NCBI GenBank assembly: GCA_037176705.1
Contig: CM073886.1
Coordinates: forward strand, 3,968,001-4,032,000
Direction: 5' to 3'
Length of the DNA: 64,000 nucleotides
Origin: Molossus alvarezi
Taxonomy: Eukaryota; Chordata; Mammalia; Chiroptera; Molossidae
Shown here in pieces: positions 45,365-58,370 of the stretch (its first letter is position 1; each line of letters begins with the position of its first letter). The notes beneath the pieces are model-generated. The model was not told where the DNA came from. It made no database searches and saw nothing but the letters and a program-made list of their open reading frames with translations. The position numbers and the translations under genes are program-made.

Positions 45365-46320
45365 TGTTGTTTGTTCATTTTTTGCTCTCCGTTTTTATAC
45401 CACATATAAATCTTACAGTTCTTGACATTTACTATCTGACATTTTGCTTAGCATGATATTCTCAAGATACATCCACATTCTTGCAGATGGCAGTATTTCA
45501 TGTTTTCTTATGGCTGAGTACTATTCCATTGTATATATGTACCACATCTTCTTTATCCAACCATCTATGGTGTTTTCGTGTCTTTGCCACTGCAAATAAT
45601 ACTGTAATAAACAAAGGAGTGCAGATATCTTTGCAAATAAATGTTTTCAAATGTAAATATGGATACCCAAAAAGGGGGGTTGCTAAGCCTCCATACTGTT
45701 TTCCATAGTGGCTGTACTAGTTTACATTCCCACCAGCAGTAAATGTGGGTTCCTTTTTCTCCACCACCTCTCCAACACTTGTTATTACTTGTCTTGTTGA
45801 TAATAGCTTTCAAACAGATGTCAAGTGGTAGCTCATTGTAGTTTTTTGATTTGCGCTTTTATAATAGTAAAGTTGAGCATCTTTTTATATATCTGTTGGC
45901 CATTTGTATGTCTTCTTAGAAGAAATGTCTGTTTCGGTCCTCTGCTTATTTTTAATTGGGTTGTTTGTTTGTTTTTGGTGTTGACTTGTATGAGTTCTTT
46001 ATATGTTTTTGAACATTAACCCCTTGTTGGAGCTGTTGTTTGCAAATATCTTCTCCAATGCAGTTGGCTGCCTTTTTATTTTGTTGATGGTTTCCTTGGC
46101 TGTGCAGAAACATTTTAGTTTGATATAGTCCCCTTCATTTATTTTTGCTTTTATGTCCCTTGCCTTTGGGGTCAAATTAAAAAATCTCCTCTAAGACAAA
46201 GGTCTATAAGTTTAGTATGAATGTTTTATTCTATGTAATTTGTTTCAGACCTTATATTGCGGGACCTACAGTAGTCTAGTCTCATTATTTTTCATGTGGC
46301 TTTATAATTTTCTATTTTTT
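45365..46320 (-). repeat. Older L1, antisense, part 1 (3' end of ORF2)
   Basis: 'gagtactattccattgtatatatgtaccac' and 'cccaccagcagtaaatgtggg' are L1 ORF2 end in reverse. This older element continues at 49846 and again at 53941, after a younger L1 and a Tigger transposon. Confidence 0.8.
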
Positions 46321-46321
46321 T

Positions 46322-49300
46322 ACACTGATTTTTTTTAAATTTTATTTTTGTTAAAGATTTTCTCCTTTTTTACCCCATTGACACCCACCTCCCCATCTCC
46401 CCCGCCCCGTCCCCGGCTTTGTTGTCCATGTCCATTGGTTATGCATACATGCATATAAGTTCTATGGTTTATCTTTTTTCACCCCCTACCACCCCCTTTT
46501 CTCAGCGTTGTCAGTCTGTACCCTACTTTCGTGTTTCTGGGTCTACCCTATTCCTCAGACTGTTATATTCATTATATTCCATATATAAGAGAGATCACAT
46601 GGTATTTGTCTTTTTCTGCTTGGCTTGTTGCACTTAGGATAATACTTTCCAGGTCCCTCCATGTCGTTCCAAAGGATAATAGATCTTTCTTTCTTACAGC
46701 TGTGTAGTACCCCATTGGGTATATGTACCACAGCTTTTTCATCCATTCGTCTCCTGATGGACACTTGGGCTGTTTCCAGATCTTAGCTATTGTAAATAGT
46801 GCTGCTATGAACATGGGGGTACATATATTCTTCCTGATTGGTGTTTCAGGCTTCTTAGGGTATATTCCTAGAAGTGGGATCTCTGGGTCAAATGGAAGTT
46901 CAATTTTTAATTTTTTGAGGTAACACCATATTGTTTTCCATAGTGACTGCACCAGTCTGCATTCCCACCAGCAGTGCACTAGAGTCCCCTTTTCTCCACA
47001 CCCTTGCCAACACTTGTTTGATGATTTGTAGATGGCGGCCATTCTGACAGGTCTGAGGTGATACCTCATAGTGGTTTTAATTTGCATCTCTCTGATGATA
47101 AGTGATGTTGAGCATTGCTTTATATGTCTATTGTATGTCCTGTTTGGAGAGGTGTCTATTCAGCCCCTCAGCCCATTTTGTAATTGGGTTCTTCGTCTTC
47201 CTTTTGTTGAGTTGTATGAGTACACTATATATTTCAGAAATTAACCCCTTATTTGATGTATCATTGGCAATGATGTTCTCCCATACAGTGGGTTGCCTTT
47301 ACATTTTGATGGTTGTTTCTTTTGCTGTACAAAAGATTTTTAGTTTGATGTAGTCCCACGTGTTCATTTTCTCCTTTGTTTCTGTTGCCTTAGGTGATGT
47401 GTCAGTGAAAATTTTGCTGTGTATGATGTCCGAAATTTTGTTCCCTACATTTTCTTCTAGAATTTTTATGGATTCACAGATCACATTTAAGTCTTTTATC
47501 CCTTTTAAGTTTATTTTTGTGTATAGTGTAAGTTGATGGTCTAGTTTCATTTTTTTTGTATGTAGCTGTCCAATTTTCCCAACACCATTTACTAAAGAGG
47601 CTGTCCTTACTCCACTGTATGCTCTTGCCACATTTGTCAAATATTAATTGAGCATATTGCCTTGGGTCCATTTCTGGGTTCTCTATTCTGTTCCACTGGT
47701 CTATATGCCTGTTTTTGTGCCAGTACCAGGCTGTTTTGATTACAGTCACTTTGTAGCATAACCTGATGTCTGATATTGTGATCCCGCCTACTTTGTCCTT
47801 CTTTTTCAAAATTGCTGTGGCTATTCGGGGTCTTTTTTGATTCCATATGAACTTTTGAAGTATTTGTTCTAGTTTTGTGAAATATGTCGTTGGTATTTTA
47901 ATGGGGATTGCATTGAATCTATACATTGCTTTGGGTAATATGGACATTTTGATGATGTTAATTCTTCCCATTTATGAACAAGGTGTGTGCTTCCACTTTT
48001 TTATATCTTCTTCTATTTCTTTTTTTAATGACCTGTAATTTTCTGCAAATAGGTCCTTTACTTCTTTGGTTAAGTTTATTCCTAGGTATCTTATTTTTTT
48101 TGCCGCAATGGTAAATGGGATTGTTTTTTCAGTTTCTCTTTCTGTGAGTTTATTATTGGTGTATAAGAATGCCATTGATTTCTTGACATTAATTTTGTAT
48201 CCTGATACTTTGCCAAATTCATTTATTACGTCTAGTAGATTTTTGATGGAGTCGTTAGGGTTTTCTATGTATAATATTATGTCATCTGCAAATAATGACA
48301 GTTTCACTTCCTCCTTTCCAATTTGGATCCCTTTTATTTTTTCTTCCTGTCTGATTGCTGTGGCTAAGACTTCCTGTACAATGTTAAATAAGAGTGGCAA
48401 AAGTGGACATCCCTGTCTTGTTCCTGTTCTTAAGGGAAATGTTTTTGGTTTCTGTCCATTGAGTATGATGTTGGCTGTAGGTATTTCATATATGGCCTTT
48501 ATCATGTCTATATATGATCCCTCTATTCACACATTGCTGAGCGTTTTTATCAGAAATGGAGGCTGGATTTTGTCAAATGCTTTTTCAGCATCTATTGATA
48601 TGATCATGTCATATTTATTCTTCATTTTGTTTATGTGGTGTATCACATTAATTGATTTGCAAATATTGTACCATCCTTGCATCCCTGGGATGAATCCCAC
48701 TTGGTCATGGTGAATAATTTTTTTGATGTGTTGCTGGATCCGATTTGCTAGTATTTTGTTCAGGATTTTTGTGTCTATGTTCATCAGGGATATTGACCTG
48801 TAGTTTTCTTTCTTTGTAGTGTCTTTTTCTGGTTTTAGAATTAGAATTATGCTGGCTTCATAAAACGAGTTTGGAAGGCTTCCTTCTTCTTGAATTTTTG
48901 AAATAGTTTGAGGAGAATGGGTGTTAGTTCTTTTTGAATGTTCGGTAAAACTCCCCCGTGAAGCCATCTCCACCTGGGCTTTTGTTTGCTGGGAGAGTCT
49001 TGATCATCTCTTCAATTTCCTTAGTTGTTATTGGTCTGTTCAAGTTTTCTATCTCTTCCCTGTCCAGTTTTGGGGGACTGTGTGTTTCTAGAAATTTGTC
49101 CATTTTGCTTAGATTGTCAAATTTGTTGCCATATAATTGTTCATAGTAGCTGTTAACAATCTTTTGTATTTTTGTGGTGTCAGTAGTTACTTCTCCTCTT
49201 TCATTTCTGATTTTGTGCATTTGGGTTCTCTCTCTTTGTTCTTGGTGAGTCTAGCTAAGGGTCCATCAATCGTGTTTATCTCTTCAAAGAACCAGCTCTT

Positions 49301-49845
49301 TGTTTCATTGATCCTTTGAATTGTTTTTGTTTTTTTTGTTTGTTTGTTTGTTTTTGGTCTCTATGTCATTTATTTCTGCTCTGATCTTTATTATTTCCTT
49401 CCTTCCACTTGCTCTGGGGTTTTCTTTTTGTTTGCTTTCTAATTCTTTAAGTTGTGAGGTTAGACAGTCAATTAGAAATTTTTCTTGTTTCTTGAGGTAG
49501 GCCTGTAGTGCTCTGAACTTCCCTCTCAGAACTGCTTTTGCTGCATCCCATAGATTTTGTGTTGTTGTGTCTTTATTTTCACTGGTTTCCAGGAAGTTTT
49601 TAATTTCTTCCTTGATCTCCTCGGGAACCCATTCATTGCTTAATAACATCCTATTTAGCTTCCATGTGTTCAAATGTCTTTGCATGTTTTTGTTGCAGTT
49701 GATTTCTAGTTTCATGCCATTGTGATTTAAGAAGATGCTTGATATGATTTCAAACTCCTTGAACTTGTAGAGATTTAGTTTGTGTCCTATCTTGTGGTCT
49801 CTTTGAGAATGTCCCATGTGCACTTGAGAAGAATGTGAATTCTTG
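46322..49845 (-). mobile_element. Young L1, antisense, 5'-truncated in the endonuclease
   Basis: T-rich tail at about 46325, 3'UTR to 46570, then ORF2 in reverse to 49845. Long open pieces remain: 46572-47087 (171 codons, '[18 protein letters not shown]'), 47474-47971, 47972-48505 (177 codons, with RT box '[14 protein letters not shown]'), and 48527-48973. It is the best preserved ORF2 in the window, but still has several frame breaks. It sits inside an older L1. Confidence 0.92.
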
Positions 49846-50783
49846 GGTTCTCAATTCTTTTTCATTGGTCTCTTTTTCTCCAATACCATGCTTTTTTGAT
49901 TATTGTTGATTTATAGTATCATTTGAAGTTAGGAAGTGTGCTGCCTCTGGCTTTATTTTTTCCTCTGAATTGCTTTGGCTATTTGGTGTCTTTTTTGGTT
50001 CCAAACAAATCTGATCATTTTTTGTTCTCTTTCTTTAAAAAATTTTATTGGATTTTCATGTGCATTAAATGTGTATATTGCTTTGGGTAATACGGACATT
50101 TTAACTGTGTTCATTCTTTCAATCTATAAACACAGAATGTCTTTTTATTTCTTTGTGTCTTTTTCCATCTATTTTCATTATGCTTTGTTAATTTTCAGTA
50201 TATGGGTCCTTCATATTCTATGTTGTTCATTCCTTGGTATTTTATTATTTTTGTTGCAATTGCAAAAGGTATTGTTATTTTCTTTCTTTTTTCTTTTTTT
50301 TCTGAAATTCCATTGCCACTATATAGGAATGCAGTGGATTTTGGTATGTTGATTTTGTATCCTGTAACTTTACTGTGTTTGTTTATTGTTTCTTATTATA
50401 TTGGGGTGGGGTCTTTAGGATTTCCTATATAAAAAATCATGTAATTTAGAAAAAGTGATACTTTTGCTTCTTTATTCCCAATTTGGATGCCTTTTATTTC
50501 TTTCTGTTGTTTGACTGTTCTGGAAGGCCTTCCAGTACTTTGTTGAATAAGAGTAGTGAAAGTGGGCACCCTTAACTTGTTCCTGATCTTAGAGGAAAAG
50601 TGTTCAGTTTTTCACCATTGAAGATGATATCAGCTGAGAGTTTGTAATATATGGCCTTTATTATGTTGTGATACTTTTCTTCCATATCTATTTTATTGAG
50701 TGTTTTAATTATAAATGGATGTTGTGTCTTATCAAATGCTTTTTCTGCATTTATTGACAAGTTCATGTGATTTTTATGCTTTA
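49846..50783 (-). repeat. Older L1, antisense, part 2 (RT)
   Basis: It resumes with 'ctccaataccatgcttttttgattattg' and runs through RT sequence in reverse; antisense reading at 50572-50766 gives 'NAEKAFDKTQHPFIIKTLNK'. It ends at the TA target of the Tigger element. Confidence 0.85.
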
Positions 50784-50958
50784 CAGTGTAACCTCAGTTC
50801 TAGAGCTTAATTAGTTCATAGGGCTGTTTGAGAAGCGATTTGTTTAAAACTGAACAATGTTTTTCTATTACAAATGATGTAAATTGAATTAATCCCCTCC
50901 AGACCCCCAAATGATTTCGTTTTAACCTTTCTTATATACAGTACATGTCTAATGTACT

Positions 50959-51059
50959 TTTTTTTTTTTTTGGTACGTGCCTCCCTAGCGGGAACCGAAC
51001 CCAGGGACTCTCTGGTCCGCAGGCCGATGCTCCAACCACTGAGCCAAACCAGCCAGGGC
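50959..51059 (-). repeat. Very short SINE: tRNA-like head plus A-tail, 9-bp TSD
   Basis: taatgtact at 50950-50958 and 51060-51068 are identical. In SINE sense: 'gccctggctggtttggctcag', B box 'gggttcggttcccgc', 'tagggaggcacgtacc', then A-run. The rest of the VES body is absent. It lies in the Tigger element. Confidence 0.93.
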
Positions 51060-51290
51060 TAATGTACTATTTAATCTATAAAAATTTTAAAGACAAAAGG
51101 ACATGAAATGTAAATGAAAACTTAACAAAAAGAAAATGAAATGTACAGTAAGAATGAAAATTTACATACACACTAGAACTTACCTTTGATGTTGAGAGCT
51201 ATTGATGACTGGATATGGAGAGGAGGGACGGTGGATAGAGGGCTGCTATTGTTTGTAAGGGGAGTCCCCTTCTGTAAAAACATCAGGTAG

Positions 51291-51565
51291 CCCTGGCCAG
51301 TTTCGCTCAGCGGTTAGAGCGTCGGCCTGTGAACCAGTGAGCCGCAGGTTCAATTCCAGCCAAGGGCAGGTACCTCAGTTGTGGCTTGTCCCCAGCCCTA
51401 GTAAGGTCGTGTAGGAGGCAACCAGTTGATGTGGCTCTATCACATCGATGTTTCTCTATCCGTCCCTCCCTCTCTTTCCCTCCCTTCCTTCCTCCCACTT
51501 TATATAATGATAAATAAAAAAATATCCTAGGGTGAGGAATAAAAAACAACAAACAAACAAAAACC
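51291..51565 (+). repeat. VES SINE, 3'-hairpin subfamily, 8-bp TSD
   Basis: tcaggtag at 51283-51290 and 51566-51573. The head is 'ccctggccagtttcgctcagcggttagagc', the B box 'caggttcaattcc', and the end TCCTA-GGGT-GAGGA (four of five pairs) before an A-rich (CAAA)n tail. It lies in the Tigger element. Confidence 0.92.
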
Positions 51566-52591
51566 TCAGGTAGCTGTTCTTCTGGGGCTCTTTCTCTCTT
51601 CTGTCTCTTTGCTCCACTAGAACTTGCTTCAGGCTCACTGGGCCTCTGTCTCACTAAAAGCCTATCAATGTTTGTTTTTGTCTGTGTTTTAATACTTGTT
51701 TGGTGTGAGACAATGCATTGTCATTGAACAAGTTTATCACATGGTTTGCTACTTCTTTGTCATGGTGATATTTTTCTTTTTTTTTAACAATGCATAAACA
51801 AAGTTTATATAATATTCTAAGTCCTTTGTTTCACTTCAGTACTCTTCACAGCATCTTCACCAGGAGTAGATTCCATCTCAAGAAACCACTTTCTTTACTT
51901 ATCCCTAAGAATTAACTCCTTATTGATTTAAGTTTTTCATGGATTTCAGCTCATAATATTTCAGTCACATTTTCAGGTTCCACTTCTAATTCTAGTTCTT
52001 TTGCTGTTTCTGTCACATCTGCAGTTACTTCCTCCACTGAAGTCTTGAACACCTCAAAGTCATCCATGAGGGTTGGAATCAGCTTCTTTCAAACTTCTGT
52101 TAATGTTGATATTTTGACCTCCTCTCATGAATTGTAAGTGTTCTTAATGGTATCTTGAATCGTGAATCTTTTCCAGAAAGTTTTCCATTTAGTTTGCCCA
52201 AATCCATCAGTGAATTTGCTGTCTATGGCAGCTATAGCCTTACAAAATGTGTTTCTTAAATAATAAGACTTAAAAGTCAAAATTACTCCTTGACCTGCAG
52301 AATGGATATTGTGTTAGCAGGCAGAAAAATAACATTAATCTCATTGTACATCTCCATCATAACTTTTAGGTAATCAGGTGCATTGTCAATGAGCAGTAAT
52401 ATTTAGAAAGGAATCTTTTTCTCTGAGCAGTAGGTGATATTTTCAATAAAACTTTGCATTTCTTCCCATTTCCCTAGCAGTGCCTTGATTAGTGAAGTAG
52501 GAGCATCCTCCCTTCCCCCCTCCTCTGAAGAGAGCCCCTCAGCTGCCCTCTGCTGCTCCTCTGAAGGTCTTGGGGTTCCTCAGTGGTCAGC

Positions 52592-53623
52592 TCAGTGCGG
52601 TGGCCCCCACCAACTCCTCCATCTCATCCTCATCCACCTCCAAGCCGTGGACTTGCCCAGAGACACAGTACCCTCCACAGCAGACACGAGCTCATCCTCA
52701 AAGCCCTCAAAATCTCTTTCAGCAACAGACTCAGCCCACACTTTCCTCCAGGCTGATTGCAGGGGCCTGGGAGACCTAACCCCCATGCTTTATCTGTAAG
52801 CCTCAAGCAAGTAAGGATGTTAACATGTTCCTTCCAGAACTTTCTGAGGGTTACATTCATTTTCAGAGGTCACCTCTAAACACCTCTGAAACAGCCTTTC
52901 TGTAGAGTTTCTTAAAATTAGACATGACCTGCAGGCCCATGGGCTGGATGAGAGGAGTGTGTTAGGTGGCAAGAACCTAAGAGTGATGAAGCTGTGCTCC
53001 TCCACCAACTCCACCTCAAAGCCTGGAGGGTGGGCAGGAGTCTTGTACATTACACAAAGTACCCTGAGTGGTTGTTGTTTTTCCTGGGGAACAAATTCCT
53101 CAGCCTCTATGTATTCTTGAAATTCTGTCATGAAATTATCAGCAGCTACTTTGTTATAACTGGCAGCCTGCCCGTGCCTCACTGCCCCATGAATGCCACT
53201 TGTTCTCTTAAATGTATGGAACCACCCCTCCAGGCTTCGATCACTTTCATCACTTATGCCAAGGGTCTCAGGTCAGCATGCAGCATCTGCATTTTTTCAC
53301 TTATCATTGCCTCCAAAATGCTATCGCTGGCTAACTGCTTTTCGTTTATCCAAATCAGCAACAATGTTTTTTACCTCTTCATTTGCCTGTGATCATTGTT
53401 TTGTGAGCAATTTTACACTCTTAGCAACATCAGCATTCATGACAGCCTTTTTGTGTTTTAAAATTGTGCTATTCATTGATTTTACCATGCCATACTCAGT
53501 AATAGCCAGATCAGACATGCAAACTCCTCTATCATACTTTGCAATTATTTCTTTTTTAAGCTCTATTGTTGTTCTCACAACTTTTCTTTTCACTTTGCTG
53601 CTATCACTGACCTTAGGACCCAT
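52592..53623 (-). pseudogene. Tigger transposase remnant (TIGD1-like)
   Basis: The N-terminus at 53623-53393 (MGPKVSDSSKVKRKVVRTTI, ELKKEIIAKYDRGVCMSDLA) is the CENP-B/psq helix-turn-helix. At 53182-52820 is 'RHGQAASYNK' then, after a deletion, 'LRVLCVMYKTPAHPPGFEV'. The usual motif there is VMDNAPAHPPG, so the second catalytic Asp is Tyr. The stretch with the first catalytic Asp ('NCDETG' in relatives) is missing. The C-terminal 'ESVAERDFEGFED' follows at about 52750 in another frame. Confidence 0.9.
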
Positions 53624-53940
53624 GGTGATTTACTGTACATATTTAATAATAATAAGCAGCAACAAAGGTAAAACAAAAACAAAAGCCATGAAAATATTCC
53701 CAGCACAATTTCCTGACATGTTAACAATGTGAGGCTTAGCAGTAAACTTACTTATACTCATGCATTCTCTCCTTTGTCAGCTGCGAGATACGTGATTGAT
53801 AATACAGGTATCAGCATGAAAGGGTCATCAGGTCAAGGACCAAAGTTTTGTTCAACAACCAAGACATTTTTTCCATGAACAACTTGGTCAAGAACCAAAT
53901 TTTTTGAGATGGGAGATGTTTGAGAAGTGAGGTTTGACTG

Positions 53941-54785
53941 TATTTTGTTAATGTGGGTATTACATTGATCAATTTGAGTATATTGAATCATTTTTGTGCC
54001 CCTGGAATGAACCCCACTTTATCATGATTTATTATTTTTTAATGCATTGTTTTATTTGCTTTGCTAGTATTTTTTCTTAGAATTTTTGCATCTATGTTTA
54101 TCAGAGATAGTGGTCTGTAGTTTTCTTTTTTAGTGTTATCGTTGCCAGATTTTGGTATTGGAGTTATTTTGGCTTCATGAAATGTGTTAAGAAGCATTGC
54201 CTCAATGTTCTCTCTCTCTCCCATTTTTTTCATGTGGGAGGCAACCAAATTTTTGGTGGCCTTCAGCAAGGCAGACTTAACAAAAAAAGAAAAGGAAGTA
54301 TTGTCTCTTCAATTTTTTAAAGAGTTTGAGAAGAAAAACTATCAAATCTTATTTGAATGTCTGGAGAGGTTTTTGATGGTTGTTTTAATTTCCTCACTGT
54401 TGATTGGTTCATTTACATTTTCCAGTTCTTTGTGATTCAGTCTAGGAAGGTTGTGTATTTCTGGGAACTTATCCCTTTCTTCTGGGTTGTTGAATGTGGT
54501 GGCCTAGAGGCTATCATTGTCCTCTTGTTCTCCATTTTGTTCCATTCTGCTCTAATTCTTATTTCCTTTTTTCTTCAGATTTTGGTGTGCCTTTGTCCTT
54601 ATTTTTCTAGTTTTTTAAGATGTTTGTTGGATTTGAGGATTCAACTCTTTCCATAGATTGGGGATGCTCTTGAGAACTATGTCTTTGTACAGGATCTCTG
54701 TTCACTTCTCTCTTCTTCTTCTGGTATTCCTATTATTCTTATAGAATTCTTTCTGATGGAGTGAGATAGTTCTCAAATAGTTTGT

Positions 54786-54816
<31 letters not shown>

Positions 54817-54970
54817 CTCTCCAGTCTCTCTCTCTTCTTCGACCTATATCAATTCTAGATTTTTATCTTTGATATTACTAATTAAAATCCTTTTCTGATC
54901 AGCCCTATTTCCTAAGTTCACTAGATTATTCTTTATCTGTTTATTGAGTTGTTCATTTCTAAAATTTCTA
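53941..54970 (-). repeat. Older L1, antisense, part 3, with (TTTA)n
   Basis: It continues the RT/endonuclease in reverse ('gggtattacattgatcaatttgag', 'cctggaatgaaccccact', antisense '[17 protein letters not shown]' at about 54100). It decays into ORF1/5'UTR-like sequence. (TTTA)n at 54783-54817. Confidence 0.75.
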
Positions 54971-55595
54971 TTTGGTTCTTTTTTAAAGTTTATTTATTGT
55001 TTTTAGTTTTTTAAATTAGAGTTTACATCTATTATTATTTTGTATTAGTCTCAGTTGTATCACATAATGGTTAGATAATCATATACTTTACAAAATGTTA
55101 CCTCTGATATTTCCAGGACCCAACTGGCACCATGCATTGTTATTACAATATTATTGACTATATTCCATATACTTACTTTACATCACCATGACCATTTGAT
55201 AATTATCAATCTGTACTTTTCAATTCCTTCACTTCTTTTCACCCAGTCCCCCAACACTCCTTCCCCTCTGGCAACCATCAGTCTTTTCTCTATATCTATC
55301 AGTCTGTTTCTATTTTGTTTGTTAACTTATATTTTTGTTTGAATTTTACATATAAGTTATATCATATGGTATTTGTATTTTTCTTTCTGCTTTATTTCAC
55401 TTAGCATGATGCCATCTAGGTGTATTTATGCTGTCACAAATGGTAAGATTTTGTTTTTCCTATGGCCAAGTAATATTCCGTTGAATATATGTACCATCAC
55501 TGTTGTATCCACTTATCTACTGATGGGTAATTGGATTGCTACTACAACTTGGCTATTGTAAATAACCCTGCAATGAATATATGGGTGCATATATT

Positions 55596-55810
55596 AAAAA
55601 ATGTTTTATTGATATGAGAAAGAGAGAGGAAGGGAGAAGGAGAGACAGACAGAAACATCGATGAGAGAGAACATTGATTGGCCACCTCCTGCATGCCCCT
55701 CACTGGGAATCAGGCCCACAACCTGGGTATGTGCCCTGACCAGGAATCAATCAAACCAGCAACCTCTGGGTGCATGGGTGGATGCTCAACACGGAGCCAC
55801 ACTGGCCAGG
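55596..55810 (-). repeat. VES SINE, antisense, 14-bp TSD
   Basis: tgggtgcatatatt at 55582-55595 and 55811-55824 are identical. The T-rich tail is at the left, with 'tattgat' (AATAAA-like in sense), and the head is at the right ending 'gagccacactggccagg'. It has no terminal hairpin. Confidence 0.95.
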
Positions 55811-56168
55811 TGGGTGCATATATTTTTTGGAATTAGTATTTTGGGTTTCTTCAGATATATAACCAGAAGTAAAATCACTGGGTCATAAAGAAGTTTCATT
55901 ATTAATTTTTTGAGGAACTTCCAAACTGTTTTCCAAAGAGCCAACACCAGTTGGCATTCCCACCAACAGTGCATGAGGGTTCCCTTTTCTCCACATCTTC
56001 ACTAACACTTGTTGTTTGTTGATTTATTGATGATAGCCATTTTGACAGGTGGCAGATGATATATTTTTGTTTTAATTTTCTGATGATTAGTGTGTTGACC
56101 ATCTTTTCATATGTCTATTAGCCATCTCTATGTCCTCTATGAAGAAGTGTCTATTCAGTTTTTTGCCT

Positions 56169-56414
56169 GTTTTTTTTTTTTTTTTTATCCTCACGTGAGG
56201 ACATCTTTCTATATTTTGTTCAGATAGAGTGGGAGGGAGAGAGAGAGAAAAAAACATCGATGTAAAAGGGACACATCGAGTGGTTGCCCCACGCACAACC
56301 CAACTAGGCCAGAGACAAACTGAAACCGACGTACATGCCCTTAGCGGGAACTGAACTTGGGTCTCTCTGGACTGCAGGCCAACGTTCTAACTGCTGAGCC
56401 AAACTGGCCAGGGC
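56169..56414 (-). repeat. VES SINE, 3'-hairpin subfamily, antisense
   Basis: tttgcct at 56162-56168 and 56415-56421. In SINE sense the end is TCCTC-ACGT-GAGGA, a perfect 14-bp palindrome, followed by the A-tail. Clear tRNA head and 'catcgatgttt' core. Confidence 0.93.
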
Positions 56415-58370
56415 TTTGCCTATGTTTAATTGGATTGTTTAATTGGATGTTGGTATTGAGTTATATAAATTCTATATAAATATTAGATATTAATATTTTA
56501 TCAGATGTATTATTGGCAAAGATGATCTCCCATTCAGTGGGTTATCTTTTTATTTATTTTTTTTTATTATTTTCTTTGCTGTACAAAAGTTTGATGTAGT
56601 CCCATTTGTTTATTTTGTTTGTTTGTTTCCCTTGCCCAAGGAGATATATCAGAAAGAATATTACTAAGATTACTGTCTGATATTTTACTGCCTCCATTTC
56701 TTCTAGGATTTCTATGGTTTTAAGGTTTATATTTAAGTGTTTAATTCATTTTGAGATTATTCTTGTGTATGGAGTAAGATGGTGGTCTAGTTCCATTTTT
56801 TGCAGGTATTTATCCAATTTTCCCTGCACCAATTATTGAATAGACTGCCTTTATTTCATTGTATGTTCTTGCCTATTTTGCTAAATATTAATTGAACGTA
56901 TAGGCATGAGTATTTCTGGGCTTTCTATTCTGTTTCATTGATCTACGTGTCTGTTTTTATGCCAGTATCATGCTGTTTTCATTACTACAACCTTGTAGTA
57001 TAGTTTGATAGCAGGTGGTGTGATTCCCCCAATGTTGTTCTACTTTCTCAAGATTGCTGTGGCTAGTCGGGGTCTTTTGAGGTTCCATATAAATTCTTGG
57101 GTTATTTGTTCTAGTTCTGGGAAATATGCCATTAGTATTTTTATAGGAATTGTGTTGAATATAGAAATTGCTTTGAATAATATGTACAATTTAACAATGT
57201 TAATTCTTTCTATCCGTGAGCATAGTACATACTTTCACTTATTTGTATCTTCTTTGACTTCTTTCTTTAGTGTTTTATAATTTTCCGAGTACAGGTCTTT
57301 TATCTCATTGGTTAAATTTATTTTGTAATATTTTATTTTATTTTTTATGTAATTGTAAATGGGATTGTTTTGTTAGTTTCCCTTTCTGATAGTCCATCAT
57401 TGTATAAATATGCAACTAATTTTCTGAATATTTATTTTGTATCCTGTTACTTTACACATACAGTAGTTTTTTGGTGGAATCTTTTGGGTTCTCTATACAT
57501 AGTATCATGTCATCTGCAAATAATGACAGTTTTACTTTTTCTTTTACAATTTGGATGTTTTTTACTTCTTTTCTGATTGCTGTGCCTGGGACATCAGTAC
57601 TATGTTGAATAAGAGTGGTGAAAGTGGACCTCCCTGTCTTGTTCTTGTCCTAAGGGAATGCTTTTTAGTTTTTCCTCATTAGGTTTGATGTTAGCTGGAG
57701 GTTTGTCATATATGGCCTTTATTATGTTAAGGTATAATCCCTCTATTTCCACTTTGCTGAGAGGTGTTTTTGTTTGTTTGTTTGTTTTTTATCATAATTG
57801 GGTGCTGGATTTTGTCAAATGCTTTTTCTACATTTACTGATATGATCATATTCTATATCAGGTTAATTAATTTACAGAGATTGCACCAACCTTACATTTT
57901 AGGAATAAATCCTAATTATGGTGTGTGATCTTTTTAATGTATTGCTGGATTCAGTTTGCTAATATTTTGTTGATTTTTTTTTTTTTTTTTTTTTTTTGCA
58001 TCTACGTTCTTCAAGGATAATGGCCTTATCATCATTATTTCCTTTCTTCTATTCACTTCGGGCTTTGTTTGTACTTTTCGTAGTTCATTTAAGTGTAAGG
58101 TTAGATTGTTTATTTGAGACTTTTCTTGTTTCTTGAAGTAGGTCTGTATTGCTATGAATTTTTTTTTATGAATGCTTTTGATTTGTCCCATAGATTTTGG
58201 GTCGTTGCATTGTCATTTTCATTTGTTTCAGGTCTGTTTTGATTTCTTTACTGATATCAATGCTAACCCATTTATTGTTTAGTAACATGTGTGTTTTTCA
58301 GTATTTTTCTTGTGATTAATTTCTAGTTCCACCCTAACATAGAGAAGATGCTTGATAGATTTTAATCTTT

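Larger units (their letters stand above)
50784..53940 (-). mobile_element. Tigger-type (pogo/Tc1-mariner superfamily) DNA transposon
   Basis: The ends are inverted: 'cagtgtaacctcagttctagagc' at 50784 and, reversed from 53940, 'cagtcaaacctcacttctcaaac'. Each is next to a TA (50782-50783, 53941-53942). Removing the element restores continuous L1 sequence across the TA. It contains a broken transposase on the minus strand and two inserted SINEs. It was mobilised by cut-and-paste; this copy is inactive. Confidence 0.92.
54971..58370 (-). mobile_element. L1, antisense: 3'UTR to endonuclease, with two SINEs
   Basis: The 3' end is at about 54980 (older tail type, no polypyrimidine module). ORF2 in reverse runs from about 55400 to 58370. 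It includes 'cactgggtcataaagaag' (C-terminal), RT sequence at 57000-57850, and a loop of T-runs at 57970. It is frameshifted throughout. SINEs are inserted at 55596 and 56169. Confidence 0.85.

Noticed and set aside
51291..51365. tRNA gene
   Set aside because: A and B boxes are present in the SINE heads, but no full cloverleaf with acceptor stem; each is followed by SINE body and A-tail.
52434..52799. Plus-strand open frame, 121 codons, rich in Ser and Pro
   Set aside because: It is the complementary strand of the Tigger transposase C-terminal region.
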